From positions 1,054,001 to 1,118,000 of the forward strand of contig CADCXD010000010.1 of the NCBI GenBank assembly GCA_902806575.1: a stretch of DNA of 64,000 bases. Direction: 5' to 3'. The DNA comes from Jackrogersella multiformis. Taxonomy: Eukaryota > Ascomycota > Sordariomycetes > Xylariales > Hypoxylaceae. Positions 24,829 through 35,719 of the stretch are shown one piece after another; position 1 is the first letter of the stretch, and each line of letters begins with the position of its first letter. Both the position numbers and the translations under genes were made by a program. Under the pieces are notes generated by a model. It made no database searches and was not told where the DNA came from. It was given only the letters and a program-made list of their open reading frames with translations.

Positions 24829-27334
24829 ATTTACGTTGGCGCTTGGGTGTAAATTGATATTGTTCCGAAGAGCGACGCAGAGAAATATAATAATACATTT
24901 AGGAAACCCGAGGGCGGCGAATGGCGAAAGGCCAGGGCATCTTATAGCTTGGTGACTTTCCCTGCAGGATTCATGAAATGTAAAGATAAGGGACAATAGG
25001 CACGCAACCTAGAGCACGGTTGGTAGCTCAAGTATCACGTAGAATACCCTATCTTCGAGATATTTCGAAGGTTACGACCGTATCGCCGACCTGACTGTCT
25101 GCCAACATGTTGCACAGCCGCGTAGGTCGATAGGTCCCTTATATGCAGGATATTTCCTTGGCAGATTCCGACTTCCGAGACACGCAGGGAAGTCTACGCA
25201 ATCCCCCAAGGCTTTGAAGGGTAGATACCGTATCTCCGCACCTCCTCTATCCCCTCGATCCCCTCAATCCAAGTACCTTTCTAAGTACTTTTCAGTCGTC
25301 GGAGTCCGCCTTGGATTATCATCCGCAAAGGCAGCTGGTTTGTTGGTCCCAGCGCCACATTGCAAAAGATACCAAATTCGGTAACATCTTACCAGTCTGC
25401 TAGTAGGTATATCGACTCCTATGCAGAATTTCCACGGCGTGATCATAGCATTAGAGGTGCATTGAAACCTTAGAAGTAGGTACTATGCGATAGAAGAAGG
25501 GGAATAATTAAAGGTGCTGATGTCATTTCGTTAGCCATCACAGCTTACGTAACGATCACGTGTCGATCGTCGCCAGTACCTAACGTGCACGGACCACTAA
25601 ATTAGGCCTTTATCCATGAAAAGGAGGCCCCTTAAAAAGGCTCGCCAGAACTACCAAGTTGTTATGCCAGTCTCAGTGTAGTAGTTGATTGTTGTTATTG
25701 AGAGTTCTTCTCGAGAAGCGAGCTAATTATATGTAATTAGCTACGAATACTTCGTACCTTTCATGAGGTATGAGTCACCTCTTCGTCATCCGTATCATCT
25801 TCTTGTATCATCCCGCTCAGAGTGATTCTCTTAACTTGTCGTTCCTGGTCTTCGTTTGAAGACTAAGCGGGTCTCTTCGTACGATAATCATTGAGAGTTG
25901 ATCCAGCTAGCCTTGACAACTGACTAATCCCATCTACTAGCCGAAGCGGTTGAGGAAATGCCCTCCAATTCTCATGGTCAAGTCGTTATATAAGGGACCA
26001 GCAGCCTTTAGTGACAAGGTCCTGAGAGATAAATGAGAGCTGCTGCCAGAAGACAGACTGAATGCATCACCCTTCAAATCAAAGTATTTAGTTGGGTATT
26101 CGTGTCGATATCATCCCTTGCTGGTCATGATGGACTTCATATGGATCCCTTTCTTGCCGTGGCCGCTGAAGACTTATTCGTTAAGGCACACTCGCCGTTA
26201 TGTGTGCTAATCTTCAGCCTTAGGTACTACTTAAAAGGGAGGATTCACTTTAGAGTAAAAACTTGCGGAGATAGGATATTATGCCTAATAGATATCCATG
26301 AAAGTTACCGTATTAGTTATAGTTTCAATTGAGTAACACTGCTAATAAATAATAAAAGTAAAAATTGAACTAAACCTTAACTAAAAGGGTCCTATCAGGT
26401 ACCTAGAAGGTAGTGGAGATAGGTAATAGGTACCTGCCTAGGTAGGCACGCAGCATTATGTAATTAGCGCTATTACGGGTAGATCAAAACTGACGATCCG
26501 GGGTCTGTTAAGTCTAGAATCCTTCCTAATACAACGACCTACAATAAGCAAACAATGAAACAACTTCCTCCCACCATTCAATTGACTATTCCATCATCAC
26601 TTCGATTTATCATGTCATATCATATCCGTATAACGATGTATTACCTACCTAGAGCCAATGTAAGGCTGTATTTCCAAAGCACCGATGGATTTAGATTTCA
26701 CAGTGGCGCGATACAATCCGAAGTGTCGCTGCTACCTACCTGCCTAATGGGGCACACAATAAGGCCTAGCAAAGCGACTTTCTCGTAACCATCACAATAT
26801 GTACCTAGGTATATACTATACAGAAGGATCGCTATTGGTAAGGTGCCCGGGTGTGCTAAGATAATGGCCCGTTAAGCAACTTGAGCACCCAGACGTTTTC
26901 ATACGCCGTAATTGCGTGATTGATGCTAACTTCTTTTTGCTGATAGGTTTCAAGGTTACATTGGTACAAAGTACTACGATTAACCCTAGGTATGTACCTA
27001 CCTAGCCTAGGTAGGTCAAATATGACGGGAGTACATCGTTTGAATTGGGTAGGTACCTGGTAATTAAAAGCTTTCGAGTAGTTGGGAGATCCTCTATATA
27101 TATTATGTGCTTACATACCGCGTGACATTTTATTTTTTATTTATCTTTTGGCGCATTAATAAGTTACATAGGAGCCAACGTTAAACCTGGAGGATTGAAG
27201 TTTATATACCATGTTAGGTTTCAATGTTCTAACATTCCAAGACTCCAAGACTCCAGGAATCCAAGGTTGTTTACACCGCCAAGGACCGATCTCATATTTA
27301 GCATCATTAATCGGTAGTTACAAGCCGCTTCGAG
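24829..27334. other. Gene-poor divergent spacer
   Basis: About 2.5 kb between the divergent Pth11-like and OPT transporter genes. It is AT-rich, with CCTAGG-family palindromes at about 26397-26450 and 26990-27015 and a possible TATA stretch near 27093. Open frames at 26033-26332 and 26555-26788 have no recognisable features. Short direct repeats of AAGACTCC occur near 27238-27256. Confidence 0.55.
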
Positions 27335-30057
27335 ATGTCTTCCGACGGCGCTTCGGGCCCTGCCGAGAGCAAAGCCAAGTTTACTAGCGCATTGCCTGCA
27401 AATGAGCCTCCAATCAACCGACGACCAATCTCAAACCAGGACGACGACGGCAACCGGCACAAAGAAAAGCTTCCTATCGAAGATGCTGTCGAGGCTGATG
27501 TCGATCTCGAGAATGAGGATGATCCCGAGATCAGCCAAATCCCTCCAGAGGTTAGGCGAGTCGTCAGTCTCCACGATGATCCGAGTCTGCCTACTCTGAC
27601 CTTTCGATATTTCCTTCTCTCTGTCATCTTTGTTATCCCGGGAGCTTTTCTGTCTGCCATGAATAGCTTCCGAACCACCTACGCGCCTTATTCGGTCTTC
27701 TTCGTTCAGATCGCTGCCAACTATGTCGGCCTCTGGCTCGCCCGTGTTCTTCCCAGTCGCCAAATTCGTATCCCTTTCACTAAGCAGTCATTCAGTCTCA
27801 ATCCAGGGCCCTGGTCAGTAAAGGAGCATGTTCTAGTTACCGTAACAGCAGCATCTGGCGCGACTGGCAACCTCGCCCTTACGCCTATCGCGCTTGGCGA
27901 CCTTTACTTCAACATACGGGTTCACCCTGCGGCGGCTATCTTCTTTATGTGGTCCATTGACGCCATCGGCTATGCATTTGCCGCTATAGCTCGTCAAGTC
28001 TTGCTATACGAGCCAGCATACCCTTGGTTCCAAGCACTCTGCCAAACAGCCCTCTTCGAGACACAACACATGCAAAATAAGAACCCAACACCAACAGCGC
28101 GAAAGCAGATGCGCGTCTTCTGGTGGGTACTTCTGGGCATAACACTATGGCAGTTCCTGCCCGAATATGTGTTCCCAATGACAAGCTCTCTGGCCTTCCT
28201 GTGCTGGGTTGCCCCTCATAATCCCGTTGCCAACTTCATCGGCTCCGGCCTCGGTGGTATGGGTTTCCTCAACCTAAGCTTCGATTGGGCCAATATTTCC
28301 AATTATCTAGCCGGCGTTCCGCTATTCTTGAGTCCCTGGTGGTCTCAGGTTGTGCTTTTTGCTTCCTTCGTCATGTGCTGCTGGATTCTGCTGCCCGCTG
28401 CGAAATGGGGAGGACTGGGTGGTTATCCATATTGCCTGATGACAAATCGAGCATGTACCGCCGACGGAGATAGGTACCCTGTTACCGATCTGGTCACGCC
28501 CCAGAACACCTTCAATCAGACAGCGTACGAAGAAAACGGCCCGCTGTATCTTGGTGTCCATTATCTGTGGTCTATTTTCTTCGACTATGCTTCATACGTC
28601 TCTGCGTACTCCTGGATTGCTTTTTTTGGTGCTGGTCAGATCAGAGATGGATACAAGAAGTTCCGTGCCCGACAGCAGAATGCAGGGCAAGGTATCAATC
28701 ATCAATGGTATGCTTTGAAACGTACTTCGTTGAGACGTCACATCTCCTTTCTATAATACGAGCTAACGAATTCATAGTATGCCGCCATGTTTCCGTTCTA
28801 CGATTGCCCATATCCTTTTCTGGACGAGTACACGCGCAGAGAAGTAGGGGGTTTAGCTCTCTTCGTAGGATACTAACATATGACAGATACGGATCGTCTA
28901 AATGTGCTCATGCGCTCGTATAAAGAAGTTCCTTTGTGGTGGTACATCACGCTGTTTCTATCCGCATTTGTAGCCATCATGACAATGGCTGGGCTCGATA
29001 TAATATTTATCCCCTGGTGGACTTTCCTAGTTGCCCTTGTGACGGGAGCCGCTATTGTTGTACCGCTCGGCTGGCTTTATGCCATAAGCAACTACCAACT
29101 ACCCATTGGGACGTTCAATGAACTACTATATGGCACAATGGTCCAAAACTTGAAAACTAACCGTAGCCCCATAGGAGCTAGTGTAAGTTGGTGATCTACT
29201 AGGTGTGTTTATTATACGCTAATCGATGTTCCTTAGTTATATGGCTCGATAGCTGGCGATGGTATTGCATCTCTATTTCCCCGACCGTATCTTACGAAAT
29301 AACACTAACAATAGAGCAGCATGGTACAGAGCGCAGTATATGTTACAAGACCAGAAGATAGGACATTATATGCATGTTCCTCAGCGTGCAATTTTCTTCT
29401 CGCAGGTGTTTGGAATCACCATGGGTGTGCCGATCAACTACGCCGCAATGCGTTGGATTGTCGATAGCAAGCGAGACTATCTGACTGGCGCCGCCGTAGA
29501 CGCTGCTCACATATGGACTGGTCAATCTTTAGCTGGTTCTCTGACCATGGGAGTTCAATACGTTTTACTTGTGAGTCCTATCACTGTCTCCCCTCAACAG
29601 TCTCCAGATCTTACCCAACTAGAATACTAATGCCAATAAATAGGGACCAACTCGGCTCTTTCAACAAGAACAGTTCCGCCCTCTCCCCTACGCCTTCCTC
29701 GTCGGCGCCGCCACTCCGGCCATATTATACCTCCTCCACCGGCTCTTCCCTCGTGCTAAATTCCACCTCTGGAATTCCACCATTTTCTTTAGTGGCGCTT
29801 CCATCTTCTACGGCAACGTATCGACAGGGTACTTCTCGCGGTTCATAGGAGGATTTGTCGTCATGTATTGGGCGTACCGGCACCATTACCAGCTATGGGC
29901 CAAGTACAACTTCATCCTCGCTGCCGCCTTTGACGCTGGGTTTAACTTGAACATGTTACTGATCTTCCTGATCTTTGGGAGCGCAAGGGTCATCGGTATG
30001 CCAAATTGGTGGGGGAACGACGCGGGCAGCGTTGAGAAATGCTACGCCCTTGAATAG
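27335..30057 (+). CDS. OPT-family oligopeptide transporter
   Basis: Five exons (27335-28691, 28887-29182, 29237-29261, 29320-29570, 29644-30057) give 780 aa. OPT carriers import tetra/pentapeptides or glutathione-type substrates with protons across the plasma membrane. Family landmarks include NPGPWSVKEH early in the membrane domain, DRLNVLMRSYKEVP before the second half, SIAGDAWYRAQYMLQDQKIGHYM, and AAAFDAGFNLN near the C-terminus, which ends in NWWGND and YALE. The N-terminal 90 residues are acidic and cytosolic. Exon 3 is only 25 nt. The first intron is uncertain: using donor GTATCA keeps the frame, but family proteins as I remember them continue through INHQ, and the better-looking donor GTATGC at 28708 would put the next exon out of frame. 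The rest is firm. Confidence 0.87.
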
Positions 30058-30887
30058 AACCGTCATCTTTGTTCTATCATATATGTATGCGAGCTAGGTC
30101 GAAGATGGACAATCAATAATACGATTAAGTTAAAAATCCATGTCGATTGAATACCTAGGGTAGCTACCAAGTTGAATCCGCATTATTTCGTGTTCCAGTA
30201 TAAATCCGCCGAGATGTCCTTATTTCCATTCGCGTGCCCCAGTCCTGCTTCATATTTGTAAGGTCTACTTCCCTTAAACAGTAGACTCCATATCAGGAAA
30301 AGAAATATTGTGGTAGTGTCATAGGGTAATAATCCCAAGTAGCTGAGTACCTAGGCGAGCTTGGAGTTTGTATCTACCTAATGTATGAGACGGGCTTCTT
30401 CCTTGATACCAGGCCTTAAGGGACTCAAGATTAATACAGTTACTACTACACCGCCCCACACTATATCCATCACCAGCAAGACTGTGCTCCAGAAAACACT
30501 CTATATCACTGTGTACCTAGGTACCTAGCTAAGGGCCTCTAACCTAGGGCTAGGTACCTAACTAAGTGTATAACCGTGGTTTTCTTCGCAACCCGAGAAG
30601 ACCTCGGAGAGAGCAATGAAAAAAAATGTAGGTACGCGTTCCTGGAGGTAGTGTAATACCAGGCCCACGGGCAGCCAGAAGGCCGCCAAAATTTCAAAAA
30701 TAAAGTGATTCCGTTCGTGACAAGTCACAGGCCAAGTACATTGCCTTTGAGTCTCCGAAGAGGATGTGTAGAGAAGTAGAGAAGTACCGAAGCCGAGAGT
30801 AGAGAAACCAAGATCCGAGAGGAGAGGAGACCGGATCCAAGAGGAGAGAAGACCAGATCCAGAAATACATCGGCCATCAGGAGTAGT
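30058..30887. other. Intergenic, contains a purine-rich tandem repeat
   Basis: About 830 bp 3' of the OPT gene. CCTAGG palindromes lie at about 30510-30560. A purine-rich region runs from about 30740 to 30870 and includes a 22-bp tandem repeat. No coding content was recognised on either strand. Confidence 0.5.
30811..30865 (+). repeat. 22-bp purine-rich tandem repeat, about 2.5 copies
   Basis: Units start at 30811, 30833 and 30855 (partial). Each has the form RGATCC, then RAGAGGAGAG, then RAGACC. The first two copies differ at three positions. The repeat lies just downstream of the candidate small minus-strand gene. Confidence 0.75.
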
Positions 30888-31072
30888 TCAGTAAGAAAAG
30901 AATCCCCCCTTTCCTCCCCGTCCTACCATCTTTCCCCCCCGCGCCTTGAAGCGGGCCGTATCACTTTTGCAAGAGGCCCGGGGAGATCCGTGTTGTTTCG
31001 TCCCTAGCCACTCCGTCAGGACGACTTCTTCCTGGGGTTGAGAGGGTCGGGGTGTCCTGCTGGGTGTGTTGC
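30888..31072 (-). CDS. Terminal exon of a candidate small protein gene
   Basis: On the minus strand a textbook intron end (branch GCTAAC, pyrimidines, TAG) at about 31095-31073 is followed by 60 open codons to the stop at 30888. The peptide begins NTPSRTPRPSQPQEEVV, continues through LTEWLG and ends GGKMVGRGGKGGFFSY: charged, Gly-rich and more protein-like and GC-rich than its surroundings. The upstream strand is about 700 bp of pyrimidine-rich DNA with strong GTAAGT donors (for example at 31654-31650) and a TATTTAAA near 31768, resembling a fungal promoter and intron-bearing leader. The initiating exon is not resolved. One phase-compatible option is an ATG at about 31541 spliced with a GTAACA donor. 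I do not recognise the family. The feature is the supported exon only. Confidence 0.4.
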
Positions 31073-33087
31073 CTAGAACCGAAGGGGTGGTGAGGTTAGC
31101 AGGGACCAATGTGAAATGGGGTGGTAGGCTTGGTGATTCAAACTAGTGTAAATCGTATGGATAGAGGTTTGGATGTGTTGCGGAAGATAGGAAAATGAGG
31201 AGAGACAGTACTGGGTTGATGATGACAAAAAGATGTTGATGGTTGATGGTGTGTAATAGTAAGTGTGTAGGTAGCGGTAGGTAGAAGGATAGGTGATAGG
31301 TACCTTGTAGAGATGGAGGGGTGGAGGGGTTTGTTCACATTGGGTACAAGAGAAAAACAGAGGAGAGAAACAAAAAGATTGACTGGTAGGTGACAAAAAG
31401 TACTAGATCTGTACTCGGGGTAGGTACCTAGGTACCTAGGTAAAGGGAATAGGCCTGTTACTAGGCAGTGTATGAAGAGAAGGAAATAAATCAGGGACGC
31501 AGACCAGGAATCCAGCAGCAGAGATGATGTGGTGAGTATCAAGCATCAGCTGTGGGAGATAGGATGGGAATGAAGGTAATGAGGAGAAGGAAGGTGATGA
31601 TGTTCTTGTGTTCTTGTGTGGATGTACTAGAGTAGTAATGATGAAGTTCACTTACCAAGGTATGAGTTGGAGGTTGTTGGAGGATCCAGAAAAGATTCCT
31701 GAGGAGGCCAGAAGGTTGATGAGTAGAAGTGAAAGGAGGAAGAATGGAGGTAGAATGGTGGGTTTAAATAGAAAAGGAACCACCATCACAATCAGCCTCG
31801 AGATCCTAATCAGCCTCGCGGTCAGAGTCACCGTCACCCCCCTGTAAACTCTAAAAAAATAAAAATCAGTAAAGGAACAAAGAAATAAAAAGGTACATTC
31901 CATTGTGGCCAACCAAAAATCAGCATTGATTTATTTTCTGATTTATTTTCACCTAACAGTACGAATATACCTGTGAATTATTGAAATACATGAGTACATT
32001 TACTGATTACGCTTGAAAATGAGTCATAAATAAGGTTTACAGTCATAATCATGTGAACCTTCCAAACATTATTCTCTGTAAATCTGTATAAGTATTTAAG
32101 TACTCATAAAATATTAATAAATATTAATCATCTTAGGTTTGCTAAACGTTTCCGTCCGGATCATGAAGATACTTAGGTACATCCAATTTTAAGAGGTTAA
32201 CACCAGGCCATCTATTTACGACCCATTGTCCCTTGATATTTACCTAGGTACCTACATAGGTACATACCTAGGTATCTAAGTAGGTGTATGGATGGTTTTT
32301 TATCCTCCTAAGATTCTTTGCAATTCTACAGACACCTACTGGTAGTAAACCCCTTTAGATTGCCATCAACGCTTAACTATTATCTCCAGCTCGAAGGTCG
32401 TCATATATAATACAACCAAGGAGGTCACCATCTGTGCTGTGCTACTTCTACTCTCCCCCCCCCAGATATCCGATAGCTAGGTAGAGATAACTTCGACGTA
32501 GGCACGATTCTATCGTTGTGAGGGCAGTTAATACCGCTTAAAAGACACACACATCGCCGTAGTTATAACAGCTCCCTTCTTCCCCTTTCCCCTTTCCCAT
32601 TTTGAATAAGTTTGCCTTTTCATAATGAATACTTACACATGGTCTGGTTTTATCAGCCTTCTTAAAGATTCATATTTTAGGCCAGTACCTAATTTTGTAA
32701 AAGTATTGTGAATGTTATTGAAGTTTCACTCGAGAAGTCCGCTTCTAATAACCTATGCTTGAGCAGAAAATCCGAGGAACCCAGGCCGCTATAAACGAAA
32801 TCACAATTAGGTTCAAATGCGAGTTCTTCAAGTGAACCCTCACCATTATGACGAACGTTTTCCTCCACCGCCGTATCTGTCGTTTTGCCCCTGTGCTAGA
32901 AGAACGACACATTCTCCGATTAACCTCAGAACAGTCTGTATAGGAGATCCATGTTTCGAACTTACTACGTCGATGGAAATAATAATAAATCTCGGAAGGT
33001 ATTAATAGTAAAGTACTTCATTCCAGTTAAAACTTTTATGCCTCAGCAATTGGAAGAATATGTCATGAAATAATCGTGGAGAATAAT

Positions 33088-33114
33088 AAAGGGATCCCCA
33101 GGGGGGTCCCCTTT
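33088..33114. repeat. Imperfect GC-rich hairpin in AT-rich DNA
   Basis: AAAGGGATCCCC at 33088-33099 faces GGGGTCCCCTTT at 33103-33114 with two mismatches and a 3-nt loop. It stands out from AT-rich surroundings. Its role is unknown; it could be a terminator-like or mobile-element remnant structure. Confidence 0.5.
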
Positions 33115-35696
33115 AGTAGTTAGGATTATGTAAGGGAGGCTTCGTCTTTCTTAATTACACCTAAGAACGCTCGAGGGCCATATTAGTCACCATACAATAC
33201 ATACACCACATTAAGTTACTATAAACCTTATCACCGAGGACGTTGCTTCCATTAAACATGATGTTTCTTGAACTACTCAACTATACACAAACCTATGATC
33301 CATCAGAAAATTATACAAAAGGCCATGAAGCCCTTTAAAACTAAAATCATTATAAATTACGTGTTGCTTAAGTACCTACCTATACATATAAATGGGGGTT
33401 ATTTTATGCCCACGATTTTAAGCTGTTAAGTTAATAGGCCATATGACCACTGCTTAATCGAATAATAACATACAAGAGATTTTGATATAATATCGTCACG
33501 TTGGTTAAGATAAAACATATTGTGACAAAATGTGGGCACTAGTTAGGTTAAAGGTCAGGTCAAAATAAACTATTTTCAGTACTTAATACCGACAAACAGT
33601 GCGTATAATACTTCAAGTAAAAATATAAAATACTATAAAATGACATGATACAAAGATGCCCTGTACTTTTAGATGGCGCTAATCTACGGGAGAACAACAC
33701 ATCGTCGCTACCGGCGCGTTTTAGATTCCTTCGTCGTACCAAAATATGAGTGCCCACTTAGTAATATACTAATAATAAGCGCTATTATGTTTAGATACCA
33801 TCTTTACATAGGATGACTCTCTTACTAGCGGATGTTTAGTATACTCTAGACTGAGGAGTATTCATGCCTGATCACCACCTATCAGGATCACGAATTCGAA
33901 GCCCATCGATCCATCCACTGCCCCTCTTCTGTTAGGTATCATTGTTCGTCAAGAGATGCAGTACTCGTCTTAGAACAGGTATGTCATTTGGTTCTACCAT
34001 CGGTTTATAGAAAAAAAGGTTGTTGATTCGGGAATTGTAGTCTCAGATTGGGGATCATTGATCTACCCGGGGAAGATCCGAAAATCCCCTAATAGGCTGG
34101 AAGCTTATTTCTCGTATACCGGCCGTCGCGAAGATGGTGTCCGCTAACATCCATGGACCCGACCAGTGAGCTACATATTGCTTTTTGGGTAGAGACATAC
34201 ATACAACCGTCTGGGCGGAACTGCGACTAGTCCTTGTGACTGAGACGACACGGCTGACGAAAGAACGAACAACTTCGTACCTACCCACACATGTATGTAA
34301 AGCTCGAGAAGGTATAAGACAATGTTTGAAGTCGAATAGCACTGCTAGCTATAGACGAAACCCCTCAATTTATGGGAACAAACTCGACGCCGCGTCGCCG
34401 ACGGAGGAGGAGGAATGGCTAAGGCTAGCGTGGCACCAGTTGATCGCACTGCTACGAATACTAATGCAGCCTACCTACCTAGGTAGGTAGTGAGCCGTTG
34501 ACATTAAGTACGCTCGAAGCTACGGAATGGGGCCGGCGCTGGTAGAACCGTAGGACTGTTCGACTTTGCGCGGAGAGAGGATCCGTCTTTGTGGATACTT
34601 ACATATGTATGTAGGACCTACATATAGGTATCTACCTACATTAGGTACTCACCCAGGTAGGGGTATGACGCGAATGACAAGCCCTTCAGCCACTTTGCAC
34701 CTCCACAAGACATTTACGTGGCAGGTAAACTTGATGCCAACATAGTCGTGCTGCTTACGTGGGGGGATACCTAGCTGCCTACCTAGTAGGTAGGTAGTGA
34801 AGTAGGTATAGGTAGCCGGCCGATTATGATTCATGAACATGTCGAACCAAACATAAGCTGTATGACTTCTATACGAACATACCTTATAAGGCCAATGAAC
34901 GATATGTATTAGATTTATGGGGTAATTCCTTGTGAATTGCCTTTTTGGTAGGTACCTGTTTAAGGTACATAGTACTACCTACCTAGGTATGTATTGCTGC
35001 AAGAACAAGCCACACGGAATTAGCGCTTTCAAATAACGCCTAGGTTTACACGATATTATGGATGTTTCCTTTTTGGTAGGTTGTTTAGTACCAGGTAAGT
35101 AAGGCGGCCGATAGATATCTTCTAGAACGAAGTATTTTTGGACACGTTATAGCACTTGCGACGCGCGACTATGGGGTAGGAAGACAATACGAATGAATTC
35201 CCAGTTTCCAAGTTGTGTCAAACGTCACCTAGCCAAGGGTCGTTAGGTCGTTATCGATCTATCTTAAGTTATTCGAAGCCCTGTATATATTTAAAATCCA
35301 TGGATGGATCCAAGATGATTCAATTCTATTATGTACCTAGGTAGGTTGCCCCGCGCTGGGAATGCTAAACAGATGGAAAAAATAAAAACTAAATAAGAAA
35401 GATACTAAAAAAGGTCTCAGCGCTCGGATCTCGGAAAGGGTGTTATCATGTTATCACGACGAACGGATAGATCCTTTTTTTTAGAGACACTCGGCCTTGT
35501 AGTTGGCTACCAGGTAGGTGCGTCGGTAGGTACCTAGGGAGGTAGCAGCGACGGGGTCACGGGAACACGGACGGTGTTACATAAGGGAGGAACCCGAAAC
35601 ATTAATGAACGAGATAATTGCGATTGCAATTGATAACATCCATATTACTACGCAGCTACGTAGGTAGTTTAGGTAGGTAGCCTTTCTATCATAGGT

Positions 35697-35719
35697 GGTA
35701 CCTACCTTATGTAGGTACC
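35697..35719. repeat. Inverted repeat GGTACCTAC/GTAGGTACC
   Basis: Nine-base arms with a 5-nt loop (CTTAT). A second related near-palindrome, GGTACCTACCTAGGTACC, lies at 35731-35748. Both belong to the intergenic CCTAGG family. Confidence 0.75.

Noticed and set aside
31138..31651. Hydrophobic-looking minus-strand frames of 70-134 codons
   Set aside because: They are Ser/Pro/Leu/Phe-rich because the strand is pyrimidine-rich; more likely leader and intron sequence of the candidate small gene.
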